The translations under genes and the position numbers were made by a program. The notes below the pieces were generated by a model. The model was given only the letters and a program-made list of their open reading frames with translations. It searched no databases and was not told the origin of the DNA. DNA of 64,000 nt from Paenibacillus tundrae (GTDB lineage Bacteria > Bacillota > Bacilli > Paenibacillales > Paenibacillaceae): contig NZ_CP145605.1 in NCBI RefSeq assembly GCF_036884255.1, forward strand, positions 1,674,001-1,738,000, written 5' to 3'. Shown in pieces: positions 25,487 through 35,157 of the stretch (its first letter is position 1; each line of letters starts with the position of its first letter).

Positions 25487-25909
25487 ATGAATTATAAATT
25501 TATGTTGAAGGGTTACCCATTATATTATCTATTTATATTTTTGCCTATTGGCTTTCTCTCTGTAATTACTTTATTAAGTAATTATATTGGTGATGGCCTT
25601 CGAGTAATACTACTGCTAACAACTGGGCTGATTGTGATCGCTCTAGTTATTAAAAATTGGATAGATTCACAAAAGGAATATACGATAGTGCTATCGCCCG
25701 AGGGAATAACAGTAAATAAGACGAACTATTCGATTAATCAAATTAGTGAAATGCGAATAGGTACTAATCTTCTTCAAATACATCTTCTCGATCAAAATAA
25801 AAAGCTATCTTTCTCGTTAAAAAGTCAGGATAAAGATAGCGTAATCAAGGCATTCAAAGAATACTGTGAAAACGCCGGGATAAAAGCAGAGGATTATCAA
25901 AAGGTATAG
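25487..25909 (+). CDS. membrane protein with cytoplasmic PH-like tail (140 aa)
   Basis: Two N-terminal transmembrane helices (LYYLFIFLPIGFLSVITLL, VILLLTTGLIVIALVI) are followed by a beta-rich domain (YTIVLSPEGITVNKTNYS...) ending in a helix (KAFKEYCENAG), as in DUF5673 or bacterial PH-like membrane proteins. It is the last gene of the AT-rich array and runs into a terminator-bearing repeat. Confidence 0.65.
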   Translation: MNYKFMLKGYPLYYLFIFLPIGFLSVITLLSNYIGDGLRVILLLTTGLIVIALVIKNWIDSQKEYTIVLSPEGITVNKTNYSINQISEMRIGTNLLQIHLLDQNKKLSFSLKSQDKDSVIKAFKEYCENAGIKAEDYQKV

Positions 25910-26046
25910 AAGCTGCTGCGATGAAGGTAAAACAGCAGCTTATGATTGTGCTGTATGACCAATTGGCATCATACAGCAGGAAGAAGCGCCACGACGATAC
26001 GAGCGTGGCGCTTTTTGCTATGCATCACGATGATGAACTCGTGATG
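25910..26046 (+). repeat. intergenic repeat, copy A
   Basis: A chain of hairpins: GCTGCTG...CAGCAGC, TGCTGTATGA...TCATACAGCA, a terminator, and TCACGATGATGAACTCGTGA. The same chain in the same order and orientation recurs at 41503-41644 with many identical blocks (GAAGCGCCACG, GTGGCGCTTTTT, ACTCGTGATG). Confidence 0.75.
25985..26016 (+). terminator. rho-independent terminator within repeat A
   Basis: AGCGCCACG pairs with CGTGGCGCT and is followed by TTTTT. It closes the AT-rich gene array. Confidence 0.85.
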
Positions 26047-26440
26047 TTACTTCAATGATAAGCACTGCGTTGAATAATACGCGGTGCAACTCTGAGAGGT
26101 GCTACCTCTTTTGGACACAGCACCTTACCCTTATATAGCTTGCCATAGTGCAAGCAAATGCTGTGGAATGAACCAACGGAAACGAAAATATTTTAAAAAA
26201 TATCAGAATGTGTACTGACTTAAGGATTTTAATAATACTATAAATGAAATGGGTTTCATGAAATCCTTTTCAAGTATACTCAACAACTTGGCTAATGCTC
26301 TTGAAAGCGAAGTGTGAATCTAGGTTTTCAAATCCCATTAAGGCGGCCTTGTAATGATTCAGATTGTTCAGGGCAGTCATCAAAAAGCATTTTGTAAGCT
26401 TGATTCAATGTTATCAACTTTGAGGGGGAGCGTGTGTAGG

Positions 26441-26515
26441 ATGAAGTTTGAGCCCAAAGAAATGAGTACTTTACGAGGAATCGATATGGATGGCTGGGGT
26501 GGTGAAGGTACATAA
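26441..26515 (+). CDS. possible 24-residue peptide ORF
   Basis: ATG 26441 stands 10 bp after TGAGGGGGAG and encodes 24 residues ending DGWGGEGT before TAA. It has no Cys and no obvious leader, so it is not a clear autoinducer or bacteriocin. It may be a leader peptide or chance. Confidence 0.2.
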   Translation: MKFEPKEMSTLRGIDMDGWGGEGT

Positions 26516-26548
26516 TCCAACACCGAGAAGTGTACTTTGTTCAATGTT

Positions 26549-26562
26549 TGTAAGCGCTTAAC
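26549..26562 (+). promoter_or_regulatory. cre site (CcpA operator)
   Basis: TGTAAGCGCTTAAC fits the catabolite-responsive consensus TGWAARCGYTWNCW and is nearly palindromic. It lies 224 bp before the first gene of a carbohydrate-uptake island, where glucose repression through CcpA is expected. Confidence 0.7.
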
Positions 26563-26785
26563 CCGCTGCATAATTCAGTCATTTCAAGAAAGGGGCGAAC
26601 ACCCTGAACGGAATTGAGAAGCTGAATAGGCATTACGCTCACACTAGCAGGTCAGGTGTTAAGGAGGGGTTGGATCATCTTTGAAGCGTTCGTTAAAGGG
26701 AAGATGAACGACTCATTTAAAGGGCTCTGTTTTATCACATTTGCATTGGAACAGATTAAGATCATTTACTTGAGGGAGGCCGCCC

Positions 26786-28198
26786 ATGTTGAAAAAAATG
26801 ATGTCTAAACCAATGATGATGTTCGTATTATTTGCCATGTTAATCATGCTTTTGTCTGCATGCAGTGGTACAAATGACAAACCAGCCGATCTAGTTGCTC
26901 AACCAGCTGAAGTAGAGACGAACACAACACCAGTGCAGGAAGAGGAAGAGGACAAGGAAGAAGCTGTGCCGGCGCCAGATTTAGACGGTCGTGTTATTCG
27001 AATTTCTCACTGGTGGGATGCGACACCAAAAGGGGATTCAGAATCAGATGAACTTGCCCGCGAGCGTATTCAAATGGTGGAAAAAAAGTATAACGTAAAG
27101 ATCAAATATTTGAATACGGAATATTGGTCTACCTCTGAAAAGCTGTCCTCCTCTGTGCTCGCGAACGAACCATTTGCTGAAATAGTCCGAGTTCCTGATG
27201 GATTTATCTGGGGACTTATGCAGAGTGGTTTTCTGACACCGCTGGATGACTACCTTCAAGATACTCGTGTGGAGCAGGATGTTGTTAATGCTATGCGCTT
27301 TGGAGGCGACAAGGTGTACGGACTCGAAAGCTGGTATACACCTAATGATAGTGGCATGTTCTACAACAAGCGTATATTCAAGGAGGCTGGTCTGAAAGAC
27401 CCGCAGCAATTGATGGACGAAGATAACTGGAATTGGGATACGATGCTGGATGCGGCGAAAAAGCTAACGGTTGATCGTAACGGTGACGGTAAAATGGATC
27501 AATACGGACTGGCTGGAGCGCATTACGTACTTTCTGAGATGCTGGTCGCGAGCAACGGAGGCAAATTATATGATGAGCAAACAGGTACAGTGACGTTTAA
27601 TTCACCCGAATCTATGGAAGCGCTTAATTTTCTGCATGGTCTGTACAATGAGCACAAAGTGGTGAAGGCCAACGGAGGTAACGACTGGGAAGATCCAGCC
27701 AAGTTCTTCGGAGAAGGCACCATTGCCATGTATCCGGGTGGACTCTGGGAGATCGAAGGCCGGATTCTAGATAAGATGAAGGATGAGTGGGGTTATGTAT
27801 ACATGCCGAAGGGACCTCAAGCGGAGTCGTATTACGAACCATTCGGTCAGGCTACAGCTTACGTTATTCCAAAGGGAGTGAAGGATGCAGATGTGATCGT
27901 GAAGATTTGGGAAGATCTGCAAGACTTCGATAACTGGCAAGATAACCGTAGGCTCTCGCTCGAAAATATTTTGCCGGACGAAGCATCCATTGCCAACGCG
28001 ATGAATGATAATGGCCAGGTGCAGCGTCTGTTTGGTGGTCGCTTTGGTGGTCTGGGCATTAAGGATCAACTGGACAAAGTAACGGAGAAATTCATCAAAG
28101 GCGAGATTACACCTTCAACAGGTGTTGCTCAGGTTATCGGGCCTGCACAGGCTGCAGTGAAAAAAGTGTTAAGCGGGGAACAGCCCGAGAAAAAATAG
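26786..28198 (+). CDS. extracellular sugar-binding lipoprotein of an ABC transporter
   Basis: A 470-residue family-1 solute-binding protein. The signal peptide ends at lipobox LLSACSG (Cys about 26), followed by a Pro/Glu-rich linker and the binding fold (VIRISHWWDATPKG, GDKVYGLESWYTPNDSGMFY, YPGGLWEIEG). It captures an oligosaccharide outside the cell and should dock to one of the two permease pairs downstream. ATG 26786 follows GAGGGAGG. A stem-loop after its stop may stabilise its mRNA. Confidence 0.88.
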   Translation: MLKKMMSKPMMMFVLFAMLIMLLSACSGTNDKPADLVAQPAEVETNTTPVQEEEEDKEEAVPAPDLDGRVIRISHWWDATPKGDSESDELARERIQMVEKKYNVKIKYLNTEYWSTSEKLSSSVLANEPFAEIVRVPDGFIWGLMQSGFLTPLDDYLQDTRVEQDVVNAMRFGGDKVYGLESWYTPNDSGMFYNKRIFKEAGLKDPQQLMDEDNWNWDTMLDAAKKLTVDRNGDGKMDQYGLAGAHYVLSEMLVASNGGKLYDEQTGTVTFNSPESMEALNFLHGLYNEHKVVKANGGNDWEDPAKFFGEGTIAMYPGGLWEIEGRILDKMKDEWGYVYMPKGPQAESYYEPFGQATAYVIPKGVKDADVIVKIWEDLQDFDNWQDNRRLSLENILPDEASIANAMNDNGQVQRLFGGRFGGLGIKDQLDKVTEKFIKGEITPSTGVAQVIGPAQAAVKKVLSGEQPEKK

Positions 28199-28224
28199 TT
28201 CGAGTAATCAGCGTTAACAAACAG

Positions 28225-28271
28225 GACGGCCTCATTTCTGATTTCATCCCAAAATCGATATGCGGGCCGTC
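28225..28271 (+). other. stem-loop after the binding-protein gene
   Basis: GACGGCC (28225-28231) pairs with GGCCGTC (28265-28271) over a 33-base loop, without a strong T-run. Hairpins at this position often raise binding-protein levels above those of the downstream transport genes. Confidence 0.4.
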
Positions 28272-28309
28272 TATCTAATTCACTACAGTCTGCTAAAGGG
28301 GGGCATCGG

Positions 28310-31222
28310 GTGAAGTTTACATTATCCCGAGTGACGCTTATCGTCGTTATGCTAATCCTCGTCATGGTGTACACGATATCCAGTTCTGGTGCAAGCGGCA
28401 ATGAAAAGTCTGGGAAGCGAACATCAGATCCGAGCCGTGTGATGCCGATTTCTGAATCTGCTTCGGAGGATAGCTATGATTATTATTTGCAGCAATTCCA
28501 GAACGAGAAGCAGCCTTCGAGGGAAATTGTTATTCGCGGAGCTGACTACACAGCTGCGGAAGGAATGGAACCGAAGATGGTCACGGAGCTAGGTGGTGAG
28601 ACTGGCAAGTTCATAAGAACAGAGGAGAGTGGTTCCGTGCAATGGGAAGTGGATGTTCCTGAATCGGGCATGTATCACATGACTTTGCGTTATTACCCGA
28701 TCCAGGGTAAAAGTTCCGCAATAGAACGTGAACTATGGATCGATGGCAAATTGCCTTTCAATAGCGCACGTAATCTGAGTTTTCATCGTGTATGGGTCAA
28801 CGAGAAATCCGAGATCGAACAAGATAACAGAGGTAACGACCTGCGCCCACGTCAGACGGAGGCACCGATGTGGCAAGAATCTCTTCTGAGAGACAAGGAG
28901 GGCTATTATGAGGAGCCGTACCAGTTTTATTTTTCTGCAGGCAAACACTCATTGACGCTTGTGTCCACCCGGGAGCCTATGGTTATTGATTCGATCAGGC
29001 TACACCAGTATGAACAACCGATATCCTATGCAGAAGTGAAGCAGGAGTATGAGAGACAGGGATATACGGAAACCAGTGGACACTTGATCAAAGTTCAAGG
29101 TGAGCATGCCAATTACAAGTCATCACCAACGTTGTATCCAATCACTGATCGATCAAGCACATCCACGGAACCATACGATGTATCCAAAATCAGAATGAAC
29201 ACCATCGGCGGAAGCAACTGGCGTGTGCCAGGACAATGGATTGCATGGGAAATGGATGTGCCGGAGGATGGACTATACAAGATTGCGATCAAAGGCAGAC
29301 AGGAACTGCTGAGGGGGATTTATTCTACCCGTTCGCTGCAGATCGACAATAAGGTTCCCTTCCGTGAAATGATGCAAATTCCGTTCTTCTATGACTCGAA
29401 TTGGCAGATGAATGTGCTTGGCAACGAGGACGAACCTTATTTATTTTATTTGACCGAAGGAAAACATGAATTGCAGCTTGAGGTCAGTCTGGGAGCGATT
29501 GCGCCTCTGATCCGTCAGGTGGAAGCCAGTGTGCTCGATATCAATGCGATGTATCGCAAAATTCTGATGATCACAGGTAACGTACCTGACCCCTATCGGG
29601 ATTATCAATTAGAGAAGCAGATTCCGGATATGGTGAAGGTGTTTCGCGAACAAAGTGACATTCTAAATGCCGTATCTGAAGAGTTAATTCGTTTAACGGG
29701 GGAAAAGAGTGATAAGACCGCGATATTGAGTAAAACAGCCTATCAACTGGCTGATCTGGCCGACAAGCCAGAAACCGTGCAGAAGCGGCTGGGTCAATTC
29801 AAAATCAATGTAGGCAGTGTCGGTTCTTGGCTTCTGGAGGTACGCGAACAGCCGCTGGAAATTGACTATCTGCTGCTTGCTTCACCTGATGTGAAGCTGC
29901 CGAAAGCGAATGATTCGTCCTTCCGAAAAGTTGGACACGAAATTTCGTCTTTCTTCCATTCATTTTTCGAGGATTATGACACCATTGGTAGCACATCTGA
30001 TGAAGACAAGTCAGTCACGGTATGGATTGGTACAGGCCGGGATCAGGCTCAGGTGTTGAAGGCCATGATTGACGATACGTTTACACCGCTGACGGGAATT
30101 AGTGTGAACCTCAAGCTGGTGAATGCGGATGTTTTGCTGCGTGCTTCCCTGGCAGGAGAGGGGCCGGATGTGGCCATGCAGGTCGGAAATGATGTGCCTG
30201 TCAACTTCGGAATGCGGAACGCGGCAGAAGATCTGTCCGAGTATCCCGGCTATGACGAGTTAATTAGGCAGTTCAGGGATAGTGCGATGGTTCCCTATAA
30301 CTATGAGGATCAAGTGTTTGCACTGCCGGAGCAACAAATCTTCAATATGTTATTTTACCGGAAGGATATTTTGGAACAGCTTGATCTGGAGCCGCCGCAG
30401 ACATGGGAGGACGTCTACGCCATGATCCCGGTGCTACAGAAGCATAATATGGAAATGGCTTTGCCGCTTGCTCAAACGACAGGTGTACCCGTATTGGAAG
30501 TGAACCGGGCATATGCCATGCTGCTGTACCAGATGGGCGGTTCGTTTTATTTGGACAATGGCTCCAAAAGCGGTATGGATACGGAAACGGGGCTGGAGGC
30601 GTTCAAGGAGTGGACGAATTTCTATACCAGTTACAAGCTGCCACTCACCTTCGATTTTCCAATGCGCTTTAGAACCGGAGAAATGCCTATAGGTATTATG
30701 GATTACACCTTTTATAACTATCTGTCCGTATCAGCTCCCGAGATCAAGGGGTTATGGGAGTTCATTCCGGTTCCCGGCCTCAAGCAGCAAGACGGAAGTA
30801 TCAAACGAGATGTCGCGAGTGGAGGCACGGCGACCGTTATGCTCGAGCAATCGAAACATAAGGATGCGGCCTGGGAATTTATGAAATGGTGGGTCAGCAA
30901 GGATGCACAGGTTCGCTTCGGACGCGAAATGGAAGGTCTGATGGGAGCGGCGGCGCGGTATCCAACGGCGAATATTGAAGCGTTACAGGAGTTACCTTGG
31001 CCTGTCCGCGATTATCGAAGTCTGGAAGAACAATGGGAATGGGTTCAGGGTGTTCCGGAGGTTCCGGGAGGTTACTTTACGGGTCGGCATCTGGACAATG
31101 CTCTGCGTGAGGTCGTCAATAACGGGACGAATTCCACCGATGCCTTATACGATTATGTGCAGGAAATTAACTACGAAATTCAGGAGAAACGAAAAGAGTT
31201 TAAATTGGACGGAATGCACTAG
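28310..31222 (+). CDS. large solute-binding protein with N-terminal beta-sandwich domains
   Basis: A 970-residue exported protein. An N-terminal hydrophobic segment (LIVVMLILVMVYTIS) serves as signal or anchor. Two carbohydrate-binding-type beta-sandwich modules follow (about 60-240 and 255-410), each ending in a YxFYxxxGKHxLxL pattern, then a helical linker. A family-1 solute-binding domain fills about 560-970 (VWIGTGRDQAQVLKAM, GGTATVMLEQSKHKDAAWEF). Most binding proteins are half this size. It probably presents polymer fragments to the second permease pair. GTG 28310 follows AAAGGGGGG. Confidence 0.8.
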   Translation: MKFTLSRVTLIVVMLILVMVYTISSSGASGNEKSGKRTSDPSRVMPISESASEDSYDYYLQQFQNEKQPSREIVIRGADYTAAEGMEPKMVTELGGETGKFIRTEESGSVQWEVDVPESGMYHMTLRYYPIQGKSSAIERELWIDGKLPFNSARNLSFHRVWVNEKSEIEQDNRGNDLRPRQTEAPMWQESLLRDKEGYYEEPYQFYFSAGKHSLTLVSTREPMVIDSIRLHQYEQPISYAEVKQEYERQGYTETSGHLIKVQGEHANYKSSPTLYPITDRSSTSTEPYDVSKIRMNTIGGSNWRVPGQWIAWEMDVPEDGLYKIAIKGRQELLRGIYSTRSLQIDNKVPFREMMQIPFFYDSNWQMNVLGNEDEPYLFYLTEGKHELQLEVSLGAIAPLIRQVEASVLDINAMYRKILMITGNVPDPYRDYQLEKQIPDMVKVFREQSDILNAVSEELIRLTGEKSDKTAILSKTAYQLADLADKPETVQKRLGQFKINVGSVGSWLLEVREQPLEIDYLLLASPDVKLPKANDSSFRKVGHEISSFFHSFFEDYDTIGSTSDEDKSVTVWIGTGRDQAQVLKAMIDDTFTPLTGISVNLKLVNADVLLRASLAGEGPDVAMQVGNDVPVNFGMRNAAEDLSEYPGYDELIRQFRDSAMVPYNYEDQVFALPEQQIFNMLFYRKDILEQLDLEPPQTWEDVYAMIPVLQKHNMEMALPLAQTTGVPVLEVNRAYAMLLYQMGGSFYLDNGSKSGMDTETGLEAFKEWTNFYTSYKLPLTFDFPMRFRTGEMPIGIMDYTFYNYLSVSAPEIKGLWEFIPVPGLKQQDGSIKRDVASGGTATVMLEQSKHKDAAWEFMKWWVSKDAQVRFGREMEGLMGAAARYPTANIEALQELPWPVRDYRSLEEQWEWVQGVPEVPGGYFTGRHLDNALREVVNNGTNSTDALYDYVQEINYEIQEKRKEFKLDGMH

Positions 31223-31234
31223 GGAGGGACTCTT

Positions 31235-32200
31235 TTGCAGAAGGCTAATATGGTGACCAAAACCGGTTCTCAGCCCAAACGTACGCCTGCCGGCTTACCC
31301 GGGAAGTGGGAACTCTTTAGGAGAGATATAAAGCGGGATAAGCATCTCTATATCCTTCTTTCACCCTACATGTTGTTATTCTTCTTGTTTACCGTGTTTC
31401 CAGTCATCATCTCCATCTTCTTCAGCTTCACCAATTTCAACATGCTGGAGTTTCCAGAGTGGGTTGGTTGGGAGAACTACTCCAAGCTGCTCTGGAATGA
31501 TGATGTGTTTCTGATCGGTCTTAAAAATACAATTATTTTCTCGGTGATCACCGGTCCAATCAGCTACATTGCCTGCTTTGTATTTGCCTGGCTTATTAAT
31601 GAGCTGAATCCAAAGGTGAGAGCCTTCATGACACTGATCTTTTTTGCACCGTCCATTTCAGGCAATGTGTTTTTTATTTGGCAAATTATTTTCTCTGGAG
31701 ATTCGTACGGCATTATGAACGGGTTCCTGATGAAAATAGGCATCATTTATGAGCCAATCCTATGGCTACAGAATCCCAAATACATGCTTGCGATCATTAT
31801 GCTTGTACAGCTATGGCTCAGCCTTGGAACCAGTTTTCTTGCGTTCATTGCCGGTTTGCAAACCGTGGATCGCACCTTGTATGAAGCAGGAAGCATCGAC
31901 GGGGTTCAAAATCGTTGGCAGGAGCTGTGGTATATTACTTTGCCTTCGATGCGTCCGCAGCTCATGTTCGGAGCTGTTATCCAGATTACCGCGTCCTTGG
32001 CCGTTGCCGAAGTGGCTACTGCGCTGGCAGGTTTCCCGAGCGTACAGTACGGAGCGCATACGATTGTTACTCACTTGATGGATTACGGAACAATCCGCTT
32101 CGAGATGGGCTACGCTTCTGCCATTGCAACAGTGCTGTTTAGTCTGATGCTCGGTTCCAACCTGCTTGTTCAAAAGCTGTTAAAGAGAGTGGGGGAATAG
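31235..32200 (+). CDS. sugar ABC transporter permease (MalF-type)
   Basis: A 321-residue inner-membrane permease with six helices. The EAA loop EAGSIDGVQNRWQELWYITLP near residue 210 contacts the ATPase. The MalF/LacF/UgpA branch pairs with a MalG-type partner, here the next gene 3 bp downstream. TTG 31235 follows GGGAGG. No ATPase gene is present; a shared MsmX-like ATPase is the likely energiser. Confidence 0.88.
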   Translation: MQKANMVTKTGSQPKRTPAGLPGKWELFRRDIKRDKHLYILLSPYMLLFFLFTVFPVIISIFFSFTNFNMLEFPEWVGWENYSKLLWNDDVFLIGLKNTIIFSVITGPISYIACFVFAWLINELNPKVRAFMTLIFFAPSISGNVFFIWQIIFSGDSYGIMNGFLMKIGIIYEPILWLQNPKYMLAIIMLVQLWLSLGTSFLAFIAGLQTVDRTLYEAGSIDGVQNRWQELWYITLPSMRPQLMFGAVIQITASLAVAEVATALAGFPSVQYGAHTIVTHLMDYGTIRFEMGYASAIATVLFSLMLGSNLLVQKLLKRVGE

Positions 32201-32203
32201 CAG

Positions 32204-33067
32204 ATGAAGATGGCCTTGCGTATGAAAAGGAAAATCAACAGATCCTGGCAGGTCGATATCTTGCTTTTCCTTTTACTCGGCGGATTTGGTGCTTTTATGG
32301 TCATTCCGCTTATCTATGTGATCAATAATGCGTTTAAGCCGCTGGATGAACTTTTTATTTTCCCACCAACGCTGTTTGTCCGGAATCCAACGTTTGAGAA
32401 TTTTTCAGACCTATTTCAGGTGATGAAAAATTCATGGGTTCCATTCTCAAGATATATTTTCAATACGGTGTTTATCACTGCGGCAGGCACGTTCGGACAT
32501 ATTATCTTAGCCTCTGCGGCGGCTTATCCACTAGCTAAATACAAGTTCCGCGGGCACAAAATCCTGTTCACGATTATCGTGTTGTCTCTGATGTTCTCGC
32601 CGCATGTAACGGCTATTCCTAATTACATGATCATGTCCACGTTAGGCTGGCTCGATTCCTATCAGGCCATGATTATTCCCGCCTTCGCTTATCCGCTGGG
32701 CTTGTATCTGATGAAGCAGTTTATGGAGCAGATACCAGATGCACTTCTAGAGGCGGCAAAAATGGATGGAGCCAGCGAATATCGGATTTTCTTTCAGGTA
32801 GTTATGCCACTTGTCAAACCTGCGTGGTTAACGCTGCTGATTTTAATGATGCAGATGTTGTGGGGAACGGATGGCGGTAGCTTTATCTATAGTGAGCAGC
32901 TCAAAACGATGCATTATGCCATGGGACAGATTGTTCAGGGGGGAATAGCTCGTGCGGGTGTGGGCGCTGCCGTTGCTGTCATCATGATGACGGTGCCGAT
33001 CGTGACGTTTGTATTGTCTCAGAGCCAGGTCATCCAAACAATGGCATCATCCGGCATGAAGGACTAA
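32204..33067 (+). CDS. sugar ABC transporter permease (MalG-type)
   Basis: A 287-residue permease with six helices and the EAA loop EAAKMDGASEYRIFFQVVMP. The conserved MalG-type ending is present (TMASSGMKD). It forms the heterodimer with the previous gene. ATG 32204 follows GTGGGGGAA. Confidence 0.88.
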   Translation: MKMALRMKRKINRSWQVDILLFLLLGGFGAFMVIPLIYVINNAFKPLDELFIFPPTLFVRNPTFENFSDLFQVMKNSWVPFSRYIFNTVFITAAGTFGHIILASAAAYPLAKYKFRGHKILFTIIVLSLMFSPHVTAIPNYMIMSTLGWLDSYQAMIIPAFAYPLGLYLMKQFMEQIPDALLEAAKMDGASEYRIFFQVVMPLVKPAWLTLLILMMQMLWGTDGGSFIYSEQLKTMHYAMGQIVQGGIARAGVGAAVAVIMMTVPIVTFVLSQSQVIQTMASSGMKD

Positions 33068-33085
33068 GTGAGGGGGGTGTTAGAG

Positions 33086-34525
33086 ATGAAAGTAAGATCA
33101 TGGCTAATCGTTCTGGCAGCTTCCCTGCTGATCTCCGGATTCGGACATAACGTGTCTTATGGGGCACCGTATGAGGGATATACCTACAATTACTGGGGTA
33201 ATTCGGTCAAGTCTCCGATTGCTTTTCTCCCCTCCAGAGTGATCACGGGTAACGACGCCGGAACGGGAGCATGGCAGTCTCCACTGGATTTGTATGCTGC
33301 ACATAATGGCTTGCTCTATGTCCTGGATTCAGGCAATGGACGAATTATTGTACTCAACGATAAATGGGAAACGATGCGAGTCATCCAACATTTTGAGCAT
33401 GAAGGCAAAGAGGATAGCTTTCTGAATCCTGAAGGGCTGTTCGTTACGGAGTCAGGTCAGATTTACGTTGCCGACACCGAAAACAGGCGAGTCGTGGAGC
33501 TGAATCCTGACGGTACGTTCGTTCGTGCCATTGGTGCGCCGGAGTCGGATGTGATCAGTGATACATTTGAGTATTTTCCCAGGAAAGTGATCGTTGACAA
33601 GGCTGGGCGCATCTATGTTGTCGGTCGGGGTGTCTATGAAGGGTTGATCGAATTCGATAGTGACGGGCGCTTTACGGGGTTTATGGGCACGAATCGTGTG
33701 CAGTTTGATCCGGTTGATCTATTCTGGAAAAGCGTGTCCACCAAGGAACAGCGGGAAAAGATGATTCGTTTTATTCCACTGGAGTTCAATAACGCAGATA
33801 TTGATGAAGGCGGTTTCATCTATACAACGACGGCGGACAAAAACACAGCTTCGGCGGTAAAAAAACTGAATCCCTCCGGCATTGATGTACTTCGGGTCAA
33901 CGGGGAATTTGCCCCGGTGGGGGACTTGAGTATCAATCGCTCCTCCTTCATTGATATTCAGGTGTCCAGCAATGGGGTATACCGTGCTCTCGATTCTACG
34001 AGAGGGCGTGTGTTCACGTACAACGAGGATGGCAACTTACTGTATGTGATTGGTCAGCTAGGTAATCAGAAAGGCACATTCAAAAATCCGGTAGCCATTG
34101 AAAGCTATGGCGACGCCATCTATGTGCTGGATCGTGATCTCGGCCAGATCACCCAATTTAAGCCGACGACATTTGGAGGCCTGGTGAACGAGGCCAATCG
34201 TTTGTACAGCTCAGGCAAGCATTCGGAAGCTGCAACGTTGTGGCAAGAGGTGCTGCGACTTGACGCCAACTATGAAATGGCCTATGTAGGCATCGGCAAA
34301 TCAATGCTGAGAGAAGGGAAGTACAAGGAAGCGATGACCCACCTGAAGCTTGGCAATGATCGCGAATATTACTCCAGAGCTCTGGCGAAATATCGGAGAG
34401 AATACATGCGGGAATATTTCGGAATCTACATGACGGTGGCGATCGGAGTGCTTGTTAGCCTAATCCTCTGGCGCCGAATCGCTAGATCGAGGAATGAGAG
34501 GGGAGCCCGAGATGTCGCTAATTAA
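33086..34525 (+). CDS. NHL-repeat and TPR protein, exported and membrane-anchored
   Basis: A 479-residue protein with a signal peptide (VRSWLIVLAASLLISGFG). NHL-type blades occupy about 70-370 (LLYVLDSGNGRIIVLND, QIYVADTENRRVVELN, IYVLDRDLGQITQF). A TPR pair lies at about 375-445 and a C-terminal helix (VAIGVLVSLILWRRIARS) anchors it. The beta-propeller faces outside and may bind polysaccharide or scaffold the transporter. ATG 33086 suits AGGGGGG; GTG 33068 lies before that site. Confidence 0.8.
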   Translation: MKVRSWLIVLAASLLISGFGHNVSYGAPYEGYTYNYWGNSVKSPIAFLPSRVITGNDAGTGAWQSPLDLYAAHNGLLYVLDSGNGRIIVLNDKWETMRVIQHFEHEGKEDSFLNPEGLFVTESGQIYVADTENRRVVELNPDGTFVRAIGAPESDVISDTFEYFPRKVIVDKAGRIYVVGRGVYEGLIEFDSDGRFTGFMGTNRVQFDPVDLFWKSVSTKEQREKMIRFIPLEFNNADIDEGGFIYTTTADKNTASAVKKLNPSGIDVLRVNGEFAPVGDLSINRSSFIDIQVSSNGVYRALDSTRGRVFTYNEDGNLLYVIGQLGNQKGTFKNPVAIESYGDAIYVLDRDLGQITQFKPTTFGGLVNEANRLYSSGKHSEAATLWQEVLRLDANYEMAYVGIGKSMLREGKYKEAMTHLKLGNDREYYSRALAKYRREYMREYFGIYMTVAIGVLVSLILWRRIARSRNERGARDVAN

Positions 34526-35135
34526 GGAAATCAAATACTCTCTACATGTCACTGTACGTCCATTCGACGGATACTGGGATCTGAAGTATGAAAATAAAGG
34601 CAGGCTGCGTGTGGCGCTATTAGTGCTGCTCGGTGTTACCGTAACGATGATTCTGAAACGTCAGTACGCCGGATATGTCGTGAATGACAACTATCCACTC
34701 TCTCTGAACAGTATCAATGAGTTGAAGTACATCATTCTTCCCTTCTTGCTCTGGTGTATCTCCAATTGGTCTCTGACCACGCTGATGGACGGAGAAGGCA
34801 AGTTCAGGGATATTCTGATTGCGACGGGATATGCCATGCTCCCGCTTATTCTCATCAACATTCCCAATATATTACTGAGTAATGTGATTACACTGCGTGA
34901 ATCTTCTTTCTATTATTTATTTGACTCAATAGGGGTCATTTGGTTTGTCTGGCTGCTTTTTATAGGAACCAAAACGGTACATCAGTATTCCGTGATCAAA
35001 ACGATTAGCACGATGCTGCTCACCCTGGTTGTTATGGGGATTGTTATCTTTCTGGGTCTGCTTTTCTTTAGCTTGATTCAACAGATTATCAGTTTTGTGT
35101 ACACCCTCTATCAAGAGGTCGCGCTGCGCAAATAG
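34512..35135 (+). CDS. Yip1 family membrane protein
   Basis: A 207-residue protein with five or six helices. The start (LIKEIKYSLHVTVRPFDGYW) and helices VALLVLLGVTVTMIL, YIILPFLLWCISNWSL and DILIATGYAMLPLILINIP are typical of Yip1-type proteins in Bacilli. Role unknown; it is common in Paenibacillus polysaccharide clusters, from memory. ATG 34512 follows GAGAGGGGAG and overlaps the previous gene end. Confidence 0.75.
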   Translation: MSLIKEIKYSLHVTVRPFDGYWDLKYENKGRLRVALLVLLGVTVTMILKRQYAGYVVNDNYPLSLNSINELKYIILPFLLWCISNWSLTTLMDGEGKFRDILIATGYAMLPLILINIPNILLSNVITLRESSFYYLFDSIGVIWFVWLLFIGTKTVHQYSVIKTISTMLLTLVVMGIVIFLGLLFFSLIQQIISFVYTLYQEVALRK

Positions 35136-35157
35136 AAGAAGGAAGGAGGTGTCGGAG

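Larger units (their letters stand above)
26047..26785 (+). other. long non-coding region upstream of the sugar island
   Basis: About 740 bp with no convincing gene. It holds a GTGCT...AGCAC hairpin near 26100-26140, a short ORF with ribosome site (26441-26515) and a cre site (26549-26562). It probably contains the promoter and leader of the solute-binding protein operon. I could not place -35/-10 elements with confidence. Confidence 0.5.
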
